64,000 bases of DNA. It comes from CAVYXA01 sp963846775. GTDB taxonomy: Bacteria; Verrucomicrobiota; Verrucomicrobiia; Chthoniobacterales; UBA10450. The notes under the pieces were generated by a model. That model worked only from the letters and a program-made list of their open reading frames with translations, made no database searches and had not been told where the DNA came from. Location of the stretch: assembly GCA_963846775.1 (NCBI GenBank), contig CAWJXB010000001.1, forward strand, positions 124,001 through 188,000, in the 5' to 3' direction. The translations under genes and the position numbers were made by a program. This document shows, one piece after another, positions 8,853 to 18,389 of this stretch; positions within the stretch are counted from its first letter, which is position 1; each line of letters starts with the position of its first letter.

Positions 8853-10076
8853 CTATGTTCCGATATATGCCCGCGCGGTGAGCTCCGCAGCGAACCGCTC
8901 GAGCAACTGGCTTTGCTCAAAGCGCGCTACGTACTTGCGCCCGGCTTCGCCCCAACTGCCCAAGTGTTGTCGATCTCGGGCCAGTGCGCTCAATGTCGCA
9001 GCCAGTTCGTTAGGATTTCCGGGCAACACGTTTTGTCCGAATCCACCTTCGGTGACTACACGCGCGAGAGCGCTTTCGGTGTCGGCCACGCTGACGACCG
9101 GGCTCGAGTAGGCCAGCGTCATCAGGAGTTTGCACGGGAAAAACGCATTGCCGGACCTGCTTTGTTGCGTAATCAGGGAGACATCGGCATCAACCAACAT
9201 GGCGCGATAATCATCGTTTGATTGTAACGGCAGCATGGTGACGTTGCGGAGATGTCGTTCTTGTAAGCGTTTCGCGAGGGTTTCACGTTCCGCGCCATCG
9301 CCGCAGAGGACGATTCGGAGGTTCTGGTCGAGCAGAGGGGCGGCGTCGAGCAAGACGCCCAAACCTTGTTTGACCCCGAGATTGCCGGAGTAAACCGCAA
9401 GGAATTCGTCCGGCGCAAAGCCGTGCTGCTCGCGAAATCGTCCGCGCCGCGGAATTTCGCCGGGTTTCGGCAGCACGACTCCATCCGGAAACAGAATGAG
9501 CTTTTCTTTCGGCACGCCCTTGCGCCGAAATGCGTCGAGCATCTCCGGGCTGATTCCCGCAACACTGGCCGCGTGTTCATAGGCTAAAGCTTCGAGCCAA
9601 TACAGCGCGCGCGTAAACCAACCGGTCTTAAGCATTCCCAAACCGACCGCCGCGTCCGGTTGCAAATCCTTAACGTAAAAGACAAATGGAGCGCGTTTGA
9701 TTGTTCCGGCAAACCAGGCGGCTACGCCTAACAACAGCGGCGGCGAGACGACGATGTAAAGGTCCGCGCGTTTGAGCGCGAGGATACGAATGGTCGATGT
9801 TAAAACAAATGTTGCTTCGTGGAGAACGCGCTTCCACGCGGAAACTTTTCGCGGTACGAAATGCCAGCAGCGACGGACAGGCACGCCGTTGATGTTGTCA
9901 GTTCGGAAAAGCCGACGTCGATCTTCCTCCTGTTTAGACCAGGTCGGGTAATAGGCGAAGGTCGTCACCATCTCGACGTCGCCTCTTCCACGCAGAAATT
10001 CGCAGAGCGCGACGTTGTACGGGGCGATCCCGGTCACCTCCGGCGTGTAGTTAATTCCCCAGACGATGACTCGCAT
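8853..10076 (-). CDS. GT4 glycosyltransferase, WcaI-like
   Basis: 407 aa with the two-domain GT-B fold. The start MRVIVWGINYTPEVTGIAPYN is typical of the WcaI group of colanic-acid-type glycosyltransferases. In the C-terminal half, VYSGNLGVKQGLGVLLDA and LCGDGAERETLAK form the nucleotide-sugar side. The usual GT4 EX7E acidic pair is weak here. It is the last gene of the minus-strand polysaccharide cluster and is separated from the next cluster gene by 238 bp that carries a repeat element. Donor and acceptor sugars are unknown. Confidence 0.85.
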   Translation of the reverse strand: MRVIVWGINYTPEVTGIAPYNVALCEFLRGRGDVEMVTTFAYYPTWSKQEEDRRRLFRTDNINGVPVRRCWHFVPRKVSAWKRVLHEATFVLTSTIRILALKRADLYIVVSPPLLLGVAAWFAGTIKRAPFVFYVKDLQPDAAVGLGMLKTGWFTRALYWLEALAYEHAASVAGISPEMLDAFRRKGVPKEKLILFPDGVVLPKPGEIPRRGRFREQHGFAPDEFLAVYSGNLGVKQGLGVLLDAAPLLDQNLRIVLCGDGAERETLAKRLQERHLRNVTMLPLQSNDDYRAMLVDADVSLITQQSRSGNAFFPCKLLMTLAYSSPVVSVADTESALARVVTEGGFGQNVLPGNPNELAATLSALARDRQHLGSWGEAGRKYVARFEQSQLLERFAAELTARAYIGT

Positions 10077-10173
10077 TTAGCTGGTTCAATCCACCAGAGC
10101 CCTCCCGCCTGCTTCTCCCTTGTTGGAGGAACTTGTGTTTAAGATCAGGGAGCCACGGTTTAAGATCGATCTT

Positions 10174-10300
10174 TGAAAATAGCCCAGCGTTTTAACGCTG
10201 GGTTTGAAGTGATTGAGCCCGGCAAGTCCCCAACGGGACGAAAGGAAATTTCCGATAAGCAGTTGAGATTCTGTCGTCCTTTGCGGGTGGGCTACTTTCA
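10174..10300. repeat. 127-bp terminal-inverted-repeat element (MITE-like)
   Basis: The ends TGAAAATAGCCCA (10174-10186) and TGGGCTACTTTCA (10288-10300) are inverted repeats with one mismatch. Inside are a perfect hairpin CCCAGCG/CGCTGGG and a GTCCCCAACGGGAC hairpin. There is no coding potential. It fills the gap between two glycosyltransferase genes. Confidence 0.7.
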
Positions 10301-10314
10301 CTGAGAGAATCGTC

Positions 10315-11178
10315 CTAAGACATTGCATTTTTGCCCCGCTCGGCTTGCCGGCGCAGCTGATACGTTTTTGCGATCGACAGAAATTCGTAGAACGCGTGGA
10401 GCCGGGCGAAATAATAGCCTTCCCGGCCATCGAGAAAACCTTTTTGCCAGACGTAAATGTAGAGAAACCGGAGCAGGGGACGGAAAGGTAATCGCCTGGC
10501 GAAATTCTTGAGCGCGCGTTTTAGCTCGACCTGCTCGTGCGCGACGCCCGCGCGCAGCTCGCCTTCGATGGCAACGCGCGCTTCCCAGTTGGAATAACGA
10601 TTATGTTTTTCGAGGAAAACTTCGACCGATGGAAATGCATAGTGCTCGATCTCGCATCGCAACCGCGCCGTTGGTCCGTGCACGATCACGTGCTCGTGCA
10701 CTTCGTTGTCGCCGCTATCGGTCGGCGCGGCGGTGATCTGTTCGAACCGGCCCAGTTGGTGACGAAAGAGCCGCAGATTCCAATTCGGATAATAAGCGTG
10801 CCGCAGCCAACGGCCGAGAAACATAAACCGCCGGTTGATCCAGTAACCGGCGATTTCGCCCGCATTTGCGATCGCCAGCGCAAACTCCTCCCCCGCTTCC
10901 GGCGGCAACACTTCATCGGCATCGAGAATGAAAATCCATTCGTTTCTCAACGGCAGATTCTCCAGCGCCCAGTTCTTTTTTTTTGGCCAGGTCCCGTTGA
11001 AATGAAACTGCACCACTTTCGCGCCGTGCTTTTCCGCGATCTGAATCGAGCCGTCGGTGCTCTGCGAGTCGACCACGAAAATCTCATTAGCCCATTGCGC
11101 CGAGCCAAGACACCGAGGCAAGTTGGCCGCCTCGTCCTTGATCGGGACGACAATCGAGACCGGAATGCGGGGAGTCAT
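10315..11178 (-). CDS. GT2 family glycosyltransferase
   Basis: 287 aa in the GT-A fold. VSIVVPIKDEAANLPRCL opens the nucleotide-binding domain, VVDSQSTDGS is the donor-side loop, and FILDADEVLPPEA carries the DXD-type metal site. The ORF is open further upstream, but the ATG at 11178 overlaps the acetyltransferase stop by 4 bp, which decides the start. This subgroup resembles LpsC/KdtX-like or WaaE-like transferases that add sugars to lipopolysaccharide or EPS. The sugar specificity is unknown. Confidence 0.85.
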   Translation of the reverse strand: MTPRIPVSIVVPIKDEAANLPRCLGSAQWANEIFVVDSQSTDGSIQIAEKHGAKVVQFHFNGTWPKKKNWALENLPLRNEWIFILDADEVLPPEAGEEFALAIANAGEIAGYWINRRFMFLGRWLRHAYYPNWNLRLFRHQLGRFEQITAAPTDSGDNEVHEHVIVHGPTARLRCEIEHYAFPSVEVFLEKHNRYSNWEARVAIEGELRAGVAHEQVELKRALKNFARRLPFRPLLRFLYIYVWQKGFLDGREGYYFARLHAFYEFLSIAKTYQLRRQAERGKNAMS

Positions 11179-11729
11179 CGCGGGCGCAAGACCTTGCACG
11201 GATTGCCGGCGGCGATAACATCGGCCGGGACATCGCGGGTCACGACCGAACACGCGCCGATGATACTGCGCGGGCCGACGGTGATTCCAGGCATTACGAA
11301 GGCGCGGGCGCCGATGAAAGCATCTTCGCCGATGGCGATTTTGGCGGTAACCAGCGGAAGGTCAGGCCGCGAGAAATCGTGCGTGCCGGCGCTGAGATAT
11401 GCTTCCTGGGCGACGGTGGCGCGCGCGCCGATCTCAATCTCGCCCAGACTGTAGGCGTTGGCGCGGTCGCCGAGACAGGCGTGATCGTGCAGCGTCAGGT
11501 TCCACGGAATCGCGATCCGCGCGCGCTGATGCACAAACGGTTTGCCCTGAATCTTCGCGTCAAAAACACGGAGCCAGAAAAGGCGCCATTCGTTCAGCGG
11601 TTTTGGTGTCCATGCGCAAAAGAGGAACCAGCAAAATTCCCAAAGGACGCGGAGGAGGCGATTACTGCCCGGCCACGGCGATTCGTAAGCGGAGCTCTGC
11701 GCTGGATTCACGATTTGTTCCTCAGCCAT
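11175..11729 (-). CDS. WcaF-like hexapeptide-repeat acetyltransferase
   Basis: 184 aa. The C-terminal 110 residues show the left-handed beta-helix hexapeptide pattern (IEIGARATVAQEAYLSAG, IAIGEDAFIGARAFVMPGITVGPRSIIGA). The catalytic-type His lies in SAGTHDFSRPDLPL, and the end AAGNPCKVLRPR is typical of the WcaF/maltose-acetyltransferase group. It probably O-acetylates a sugar of the exopolysaccharide from acetyl-CoA. It overlaps both neighbours (8 bp and 4 bp), so it is part of one operon. Confidence 0.87.
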   Translation of the reverse strand: MAEEQIVNPAQSSAYESPWPGSNRLLRVLWEFCWFLFCAWTPKPLNEWRLFWLRVFDAKIQGKPFVHQRARIAIPWNLTLHDHACLGDRANAYSLGEIEIGARATVAQEAYLSAGTHDFSRPDLPLVTAKIAIGEDAFIGARAFVMPGITVGPRSIIGACSVVTRDVPADVIAAGNPCKVLRPR

Positions 11730-12852
11730 TGGAGTTTTGCAGTAGCAATTGAAAATCGTCGAGGAATCGATCGGCCACTCGGCTTAACGAATATGTGGCA
11801 GTCACCTGATGATAACCCGCTTCGGCCACGCGCGCCAACAACACCGGATTGGCAATTGCGTTTACCATCTTTTCTCGCAGGGCCGAAACCGGATCGGACG
11901 CTCGATGATTGAAGATGAAACCGGTTTCGCCATCACAGACAAAATCATGGAAACAGCCGAGATCCGAAACCACCACGGGGCAACCGTGCGCCATGGCTTC
12001 GACGGCGGCGAGCCCGAAAGTTTCGCCCCGCTCAGCCAGCGATGGATAAACGAAAAGACGCGCGGACCGAAATTCATTTTCCAGCGCCAGCGGATCAAAG
12101 ATCGGTCCGCGAAAGAAAATTGCAGTGCTCGCCGCGCGTTTTCTTAGATCGGCCAGGTATCGCTCGCCGTCGCCGCCAAACTTTGTTTCCGCCGGGCCAA
12201 CAATCACAAGTTTCCAATCTTCGAAAGCAGCCGGCTTGCCCGCCAACGCGTCGATCAATAGATGAATGCCTTTTTCCGGATGAATGCGTCCAACGAACAG
12301 AATTGTCTTTGCCCGCGCTTCCAGGGGCGGAGGCGGTCCGGGCGTTTTTGCCTCGGGTGCGGGATTTGGGATGATCGAAATGTTCGACTCGCAATCCGGT
12401 ACCTCTCGGGCGATAGCGCGCGCCAAAGCGTGAGTCATGGCCTGGAAGCGGGCGACGTGGCGATAAAGGCGCATCTGGCCTTTCGGATAACGGCCGACAT
12501 GGACATAGACTTTTCCGTATTTCTCGGTGCGCAGCAAAATCGGAAGCCAAAACGTGTGGGTGATGATGATGTCTGCCCCTGGCAAGATGCAAAGGACACG
12601 AATCGAGTAGATCAAGTCGAGAAATTTCAACCACACAATCGAGCGCGGTGTGTCAAAGCCCGGGACGCGCAAGAACTTCACACCACCGCGAACTTCCTGG
12701 CGTGGGAGTTGCGGAACGGCGCGTGATATACTGGTGACTTCGTGGCCGCGGCGCGCGAATTCGTTAGCCAATGCCAGGCTAATTTTTTCAATCGCACCGC
12801 CCATGATCGGCGGGACCGGAAGGAAAGCGCCGTTCACGATGGTGATCTTCAT
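11722..12852 (-). CDS. GT4 family glycosyltransferase
   Basis: 376 aa from the ATG at 12852, which overlaps the preceding gene's stop by 4 bp. MKITIVNGAFLPVPPIMGGAI is the glycine-rich N-terminal loop of GT4 enzymes. KTILFVGRIHPEKGIHLLIDA starts the donor domain, and RGETFGLAAVEAMAHGCPVV carries the E(x7)E motif that contacts the nucleotide sugar. A retaining glycosyltransferase acting at the cytoplasmic face on a lipid-linked intermediate is expected. Donor unknown. Confidence 0.87.
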   Translation of the reverse strand: MKITIVNGAFLPVPPIMGGAIEKISLALANEFARRGHEVTSISRAVPQLPRQEVRGGVKFLRVPGFDTPRSIVWLKFLDLIYSIRVLCILPGADIIITHTFWLPILLRTEKYGKVYVHVGRYPKGQMRLYRHVARFQAMTHALARAIAREVPDCESNISIIPNPAPEAKTPGPPPPLEARAKTILFVGRIHPEKGIHLLIDALAGKPAAFEDWKLVIVGPAETKFGGDGERYLADLRKRAASTAIFFRGPIFDPLALENEFRSARLFVYPSLAERGETFGLAAVEAMAHGCPVVVSDLGCFHDFVCDGETGFIFNHRASDPVSALREKMVNAIANPVLLARVAEAGYHQVTATYSLSRVADRFLDDFQLLLQNSNG

Positions 12853-14000
12853 GCCGGATTTTCGGTGATGGCTTCTAACAGCGAATCGACGGCACGCTGG
12901 ATATCGAACCGCTGGGCGAAACATTCTTTGGCATTGGCTCGCATCAACTCGCGTTGCGCGGGTGATGTTTGCCTCCAGCGTTCGATCAGGCGCGCCGTGC
13001 CAACCAAATCATCGGTTTCGACATAGCCGGCGTTGTCGGACTCGATCTCGCGCCAGATGTTGATTTGGTTCGAGATCAACACCGGTCTTGCACAGGCCAG
13101 GGCTTCAACGACTGCAATTCCGAAATTTTCCTGGTGCGAGGGCAAAATAAATACATCGGCGGCGCTCAATGCCCCCCATTTTAGGTTCCCGCTCAGCATT
13201 CCGGTGAAAGTAATCGGCGCTCCCGTTTTAGCGGCGACTTCTTTCAATCGCGAGAGATACGCGTCGTTCGCGCACGGACCGGCCATCACAAGGTGCAGGC
13301 TCGAGTCGTGTCCGGCAGCGAAAGCTTGGATGAGCAAATCGCAGCCTTTCTTTTGGTGGAGACGGCCGAGAAAAAGGAGCAATCTTTTTCCGCGCAATTC
13401 TGGGAAACGACCCAGAAAATCTTCCCTGGCGGAAGCAAGATCGACATCGGGTGGCGCAATGCCGTAATTGACCACTACTTCCCGGCAGCGGTAGAAGGGA
13501 AACGATTTGCGCGCCAATCGGCATTCTTCCTCCGAGGTAAAGAGCACAGCGGCGGCATCGCGCAGGACGCGGCGTTCGGCCCACGGCCAATAAAGGAATT
13601 TTTTCAGATGCTTGAGCGGATGGGCGCGATTGAACCACGGATCGAGCATTCCGTGGGGAAAAACGTAGTAGGGAGTAGAGGTCCCGCGGAGCACGCGCCA
13701 CGCGCCAAAACTGTTGTAGAGCCAAAGGCCGTGGATAATCGCGGCGTCGAAACCCCGAAAGCATTCGGGGTCCTGCAACCATCGGGTAAAGCGGGGCGTG
13801 TATCCATAACGGCGGCTGCCCGGCCCGAGGGCGTGAATTTTGAGAGCCGATTGGCGGAGCCATGGCGCATCCGGCGAGTCGAGACAGACAATTTCTACGT
13901 CGTGCCCGCGTTCCATCAGCGCGAATGAAGATCGAATGACGTACTCGATCGGGCCGCCGCCAGCCGGATTAAGCGAGTGAATGGAGCGCAGAATCCTCAT
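12849..14000 (-). CDS. GT4 family glycosyltransferase
   Basis: 383 aa. MRILRSIHSLNPAGGGPIEY forms the acceptor-domain loop, KRLLLFLGRLHQKKGCDLLI the linker into the donor domain, and HQENFGIAVVEALACARPVL the E(x7)E motif. The start at 14000 is favoured because the upstream part of the frame is antisense to asparagine synthase; it still overlaps that gene by 32 bp. The codons for DPECFRG, near residue 80, coincide with an 18-bp palindrome (13753-13770) that recurs in the window. Confidence 0.87.
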   Translation of the reverse strand: MRILRSIHSLNPAGGGPIEYVIRSSFALMERGHDVEIVCLDSPDAPWLRQSALKIHALGPGSRRYGYTPRFTRWLQDPECFRGFDAAIIHGLWLYNSFGAWRVLRGTSTPYYVFPHGMLDPWFNRAHPLKHLKKFLYWPWAERRVLRDAAAVLFTSEEECRLARKSFPFYRCREVVVNYGIAPPDVDLASAREDFLGRFPELRGKRLLLFLGRLHQKKGCDLLIQAFAAGHDSSLHLVMAGPCANDAYLSRLKEVAAKTGAPITFTGMLSGNLKWGALSAADVFILPSHQENFGIAVVEALACARPVLISNQINIWREIESDNAGYVETDDLVGTARLIERWRQTSPAQRELMRANAKECFAQRFDIQRAVDSLLEAITENPA

Positions 14001-15789
14001 GCACAGAGCGAACGAGTTGCCGTTGTTTGGCGAAATGGCCGAGCACGACGATGGCCCAGAGACGCGTCCAATGCAGCCGGCCGTTGGCGAACGCGGCGCG
14101 AAGTTCATCGATAAAAGTGCTCGGCAGCAGTTCGCGTCCCGCTGCCTCGCGAAGTCCGTCGTTAACGAATTCGGCGAGAGGTCCCCGCATCCACGATTTC
14201 ATCGGCAAAACAAACCCGCGCTTCGGTCGATCGTAAACGGAAACGGGCAAGAGATCGCGGCACCCTTCCACCAACAATCCCTTGGCCCCGCCTTGGCGGG
14301 GTTGTTTCGCCCGTGCAGGCAAACTGAGCACGTGCTCGACCAGCTCGTGATCAAGAAACGGCACACGCAATTCGAGCGAAACGGCCATGCTCATTTGGTC
14401 GGCATCCCGCAACAGCATACGGCGCATGTAGCCTGTCATTTCAGCCCAACTGATGGCTGCGTAATCGTCCGGCAGTTCAACCGGGCAATCGAATCCCTCA
14501 GGAGCGGGACCATTTGGACGCTGCGCGTGCCGGAGCATCGCATCGGTAAAAAATCGACGTCGCCAGCGGGCGAGCTCGCCCGTCGATCTGGTGGCCGGGA
14601 GATCGGCCAGGCGCTTGCCCGCCGCGCCGAACGCGCCTAAGACCTGGCGCGCGGCGCGTGGCAATCGCGACAAAAATTTGAGCTTTGGCACGTCGCGAAA
14701 ACTGGGATAACCGCCGAAGAGCTCATCGCCGCCCAGTCCCGAGAGCGCGACCTTGATGCCATGTTGCGCGACGGTCTTGGAAACGACGAACGTGTTGATG
14801 GCGTCAACCGACGGAAGATCGAGCTTGCTCACGGCTTCGGTCACGGACTCGATCACCTGTTTTTCCGAGAGGCGAATCGAGTGATGATCGGTCCCGTACC
14901 GCTGCGCTACTTCGAGCGCAATCTTGCTTTCATCGAGAGTGGCGTCGTCGAAGCCGACGGAAAATGTTTGCAGCTTTTTCCCAAGCCGTTGCGCGGCAAG
15001 AGCGGTAACAATGGAAGAATCGATTCCGCCACTGAGAAAACTCGCCACCGGGACATCGGAAAGAAGATGTTCTTCGACCGCTCGTTCCAGGAGGCCGCGG
15101 ATACTTCTCGCATTTCCTTCTTTTGGTTGGAACGATTTTTCGGTGGGCCAATATCTCCAGAGCTCGTGTCGCCCGTTAGGCAGGATCGACATGGCGTGTC
15201 CGGCAGGCAACGAACGGAGATTAGGATAAAGCAGTTTGCGCTCCGGCGGGGCGCCCCACTGCAAATAGGCCGAGATGCGATCGTCCGTGGTGGACTCGCC
15301 ATCGGGTACGAGCACTTTCACTTCGGACCCAAATCGGACGCTGTCCGAATCGACCACGCAATAGAGCGGCTTGATGCCAAGACGGTCACGGGCGACGACC
15401 AACTCGCGCCGGGCCGGATCGTAGATGGCAAACGCAAACATTCCCTTGAGCCGCTCGACCACGCCGCGGCCCCATCGGGCGTATCCGCGCAAGATCGTTT
15501 CGGTATCGCTGGTGCCTTGCCAGGCGATATCGCCTAACTGTGTTCGCAACTCGCGATGATTGTAAATTTCGCCGTTCTGGACGATCACGTTGCCAGTTGT
15601 GGAATCGATCATCGGCTGTGCGCCGGTGGGTGACAGATCGACAATCGCCAGGCGTGTGCTGCCGAGCCAGCAGCGGCCATCGGGCGAAACCCATTCGCCG
15701 GAGGAATCCGGGCCGCGATGGCGCAACCGGGCGAGATCGAGCCGGGCAGCGGCGCCGGAGGTGCGGAAGTGAATGGCGATGCCGCACAT
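13969..15789 (-). CDS. asnB: asparagine synthase (glutamine-hydrolysing)
   Basis: 606 aa. Cys2 after the initiator Met is the class-II glutamine amidotransferase nucleophile, and LRHRGPDSSGEW and NGEIYNH follow as in AsnB. The synthetase half has the PP-loop SFLSGGIDSS near residues 257-266 and SGLGGDELFGGYPSF. In free metabolism it makes asparagine. Inside a glycosyltransferase cluster such paralogues more often amidate sugar acids or peptides in the polysaccharide, which is an inference from context. It is embedded in the operon by overlaps on its downstream side. Confidence 0.92.
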   Translation of the reverse strand: MCGIAIHFRTSGAAARLDLARLRHRGPDSSGEWVSPDGRCWLGSTRLAIVDLSPTGAQPMIDSTTGNVIVQNGEIYNHRELRTQLGDIAWQGTSDTETILRGYARWGRGVVERLKGMFAFAIYDPARRELVVARDRLGIKPLYCVVDSDSVRFGSEVKVLVPDGESTTDDRISAYLQWGAPPERKLLYPNLRSLPAGHAMSILPNGRHELWRYWPTEKSFQPKEGNARSIRGLLERAVEEHLLSDVPVASFLSGGIDSSIVTALAAQRLGKKLQTFSVGFDDATLDESKIALEVAQRYGTDHHSIRLSEKQVIESVTEAVSKLDLPSVDAINTFVVSKTVAQHGIKVALSGLGGDELFGGYPSFRDVPKLKFLSRLPRAARQVLGAFGAAGKRLADLPATRSTGELARWRRRFFTDAMLRHAQRPNGPAPEGFDCPVELPDDYAAISWAEMTGYMRRMLLRDADQMSMAVSLELRVPFLDHELVEHVLSLPARAKQPRQGGAKGLLVEGCRDLLPVSVYDRPKRGFVLPMKSWMRGPLAEFVNDGLREAAGRELLPSTFIDELRAAFANGRLHWTRLWAIVVLGHFAKQRQLVRSVHEDSALHSLA

Positions 15790-15795
15790 GATCCG

Positions 15796-16923
15796 TCAGG
15801 CGGCAGCGCCCAGGCTGCGGTAAATCTCCAGATACCGTGCGATCATTTTCTCGCGAGAAAATCGCCGCGCATTGGCGAGGCTTTTCTCGCTCCAACGGGC
15901 GCGCTCGGCCGGATTGCGCAGCAACAACAGATCGCGGGCGAAGCCTTCCTCGTCATCGACATCATGATAAAGGCCGGCGTCGCCTGCGACTTCGGGCAGC
16001 GGAGCGGCGTGACTGCAAATGACCGGACAACCACAGGCTTGCGCTTCAATGATCGGCCAACCAAATCCTTCGAAACGGGACGGGTAGACCATCGCCGTCG
16101 CGAGATTGTAGAGTGCTTTCAAGGTTTGGCCGTTCGGATTCTCCACTTCGATCACCCGATCGGCCAGGCCAAGGTCGTTAGCAATACCGCGAAGCTGATC
16201 GTTCAAAACTTCCCCCGCGATGACCAACTGGCCGTTCCATTTCTCGCGGCAACGAGCAAAGATGCGCAGCAAGCCGGCCCGATTTTTGCGCGGCGTATTC
16301 GAACTGACATGCAACACGAACGGAAGATCGACAGGAAAATTATCGAGGTCCGTTAATTTCTTGCGCGCCTCGTCCGGTGGCATTGGAGCATAATCAAAAT
16401 TCGGCGCGAGATGCACGACCTCGATCTTCGGCTGCGCCTTATTTTGCCTAACGATTCGCTCGGCATCGGAAGCGGTGGCGCTGGATATGCACGCGAGAAC
16501 ATCTGCCCGGCGCAATCCGCGTAAAATCCATTTTTGCAGGATGCGGCCTGTCCACGTCGGGACGCGGTCCACTGGCTCGCCCAGAGCCGCGCGCACGGCA
16601 AACAAATCGTGGCAGGTCACCACGATGGGAGCACACGCGCCGGACGCCGGCACATACATCGCGCTCGAGTGATCGCAGATGTGAACAATCGATGGACGGG
16701 CCGCCAGTTTTTTTCGCAATCGGAAGGGAAAGAGAACAAACTTGTCGATGTATCCCAGCCACTTGCCGAGCGTGCCAGAGGGAAAAACGTTTCCAAAAAA
16801 CGGATCTGGCCTAACCAGCTCGACCTGGACGCCGGCTGCCGTGAGCCCTTGCCGCATCAGATCGTTGAACAACTGCATGCTTGGGTAGCGATCGAGCGGG
16901 TAATTACCGATCAGTAGGACCAT
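15796..16923 (-). CDS. GT4 family glycosyltransferase
   Basis: 375 aa. DLPFVLHVSSNTPRKNRAGLL opens the donor domain and PSRFEGFGWPIIEAQACGCPV carries the E(x7)E motif. The N-terminus MVLLIGNYPLDRYPSMQLFND is variable, as is usual for the acceptor side. It overlaps the O-antigen-ligase-like gene by 20 bp and is separated from asnB by 6 bp, so it is co-transcribed with them. Sugar unknown. Confidence 0.86.
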   Translation of the reverse strand: MVLLIGNYPLDRYPSMQLFNDLMRQGLTAAGVQVELVRPDPFFGNVFPSGTLGKWLGYIDKFVLFPFRLRKKLAARPSIVHICDHSSAMYVPASGACAPIVVTCHDLFAVRAALGEPVDRVPTWTGRILQKWILRGLRRADVLACISSATASDAERIVRQNKAQPKIEVVHLAPNFDYAPMPPDEARKKLTDLDNFPVDLPFVLHVSSNTPRKNRAGLLRIFARCREKWNGQLVIAGEVLNDQLRGIANDLGLADRVIEVENPNGQTLKALYNLATAMVYPSRFEGFGWPIIEAQACGCPVICSHAAPLPEVAGDAGLYHDVDDEEGFARDLLLLRNPAERARWSEKSLANARRFSREKMIARYLEIYRSLGAAA

Positions 16924-18388
16924 TGTTCTTGACCGGTTGATGCAACCGGGCGGCGTAAGATGAGGTGCGTGGGAGCGGTCGTGGTGCTGCGATCATCGGC
17001 TCTGGCGTCGTGTTTTCGGAAAACGTGGTTTCGATTTTTCTTTGCATCGAGGCCAGGCATAACCCGCAAAGCACAACCGCGAAACCGAGCGTGGTCGGCT
17101 GACCGAGTTGCCCGTTCAAGAGCGCGAGGAACCCCGAGCTAAACAGCAGCAACGGCAGGGTCGTGCCACGCCTGACTGCAGCAAAGCTGAGGTAGCCGAG
17201 TCGCGCGGTCAGCGCGGTTCGCCAAAAGATGTAGGCTAGGCCGAAGACCGGGCCCATCTCATAAAGCAAGCGGGTCCATTCGTTTTCCGAGAGCAAAAAT
17301 CCCGTCCCGCCAACGAGAAAATGGGCGCCGACATTGGTGCCAAGACCGAGGCCCCAACCGCTGGCTGGGTATTGCCCAAGATTTCTGAAGCTTTCGGTGA
17401 AGCCTTCAACCGTGCGATTCACCAGACCGAGCAGAATGTTGGTATCTCCTTCCTCGGCCGCAGTGGTGAAGCGTTCGGACAAAACGTGCAGGCCTTGGCC
17501 GAAAGCCGGGACCCGCGCGATGATCACCGCCACGGCGATGCCAATCAGGATGGCGCGTCCGACCTGGTTCACCGCTCTCGGGCGGATAACAAAAATCACG
17601 AGCATGGTTAGCACGACAAGAAAGACCGACCCCACGCAACTGCGACTGCCAGAAACGGCCACGGCAACGACCAGCGCGACTCCACCCGCAATCAGCAGCC
17701 ATGTCTGGTAGGTCGCGCGCGACAGCACACCGTAGATCAAAAATGCCGCCGCCATCGCGCAGTAGAAGACCGGGCCGGAGATGAACGAAAACGTTCCCGG
17801 CGGCCGAATCTTCCCGCCGCCGGCCGTGAGTTGCTCCGCACCCTCCGAGGCGCCGGCCGTGATGTTGATGAAGGAGTCGGGCGACGCATGGAACTGCGCC
17901 ACCATTAGCAGGCTGAGCGGAATCATGCCGAGCAGGATCCACCAGCCGATTTTCTGCACGTCTTCTTCGTCGAAAATTTTCGCGATCAGGAAAATGAGCG
18001 GCAGATGAAGAAAGTTTGCCCGGAAGCCGTAAAGCGTGATCGCGGCGATCGGAACCCACGGCAGAAACTGAGACAGAAACAAAATGCTGAATACGAGCGA
18101 GAGAACTCCAATTCCGAAGAGCGAGATCACCCACCAGTTGCGCGGAAACAGGCGAGCACGGAAAGCGAGCCAGTAGATGGCGAGTAAGACCGGGTCGCGA
18201 ATCACGAGTAGCGGATCGGAATATTTCGGCACGATCCATTTCCGCAGAGCGCCTTCGATCATGAGCAGGACGATGTAAGTCATGATCAGCCAGCCGATCC
18301 AGCGAACGGTTCGACTGCGATCGATCATCATCGGCTGCGGAATTGTTACCGGCCGAGGCTGAGAAACTGCGCCCATGGATTGTGGCAT
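16904..18388 (-). CDS. O-antigen ligase / polymerase-like membrane protein
   Basis: 494 aa with about 11-12 hydrophobic helices and cytoplasmic ends rich in Arg and Pro. The periplasmic segment between helices near residues 310-370 (GLGLGTNVGAHFLVGG and the preceding Arg-containing loop) is where Wzy and WaaL proteins carry their catalytic loop. A Wzy-type polymerase or a ligase is likely. The two cannot be separated from sequence alone. It is the only such gene in the cluster, which favours the polymerase role. Confidence 0.75.
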   Translation of the reverse strand: MPQSMGAVSQPRPVTIPQPMMIDRSRTVRWIGWLIMTYIVLLMIEGALRKWIVPKYSDPLLVIRDPVLLAIYWLAFRARLFPRNWWVISLFGIGVLSLVFSILFLSQFLPWVPIAAITLYGFRANFLHLPLIFLIAKIFDEEDVQKIGWWILLGMIPLSLLMVAQFHASPDSFINITAGASEGAEQLTAGGGKIRPPGTFSFISGPVFYCAMAAAFLIYGVLSRATYQTWLLIAGGVALVVAVAVSGSRSCVGSVFLVVLTMLVIFVIRPRAVNQVGRAILIGIAVAVIIARVPAFGQGLHVLSERFTTAAEEGDTNILLGLVNRTVEGFTESFRNLGQYPASGWGLGLGTNVGAHFLVGGTGFLLSENEWTRLLYEMGPVFGLAYIFWRTALTARLGYLSFAAVRRGTTLPLLLFSSGFLALLNGQLGQPTTLGFAVVLCGLCLASMQRKIETTFSENTTPEPMIAAPRPLPRTSSYAARLHQPVKNNGPTDR

Positions 18389-18389
18389 C

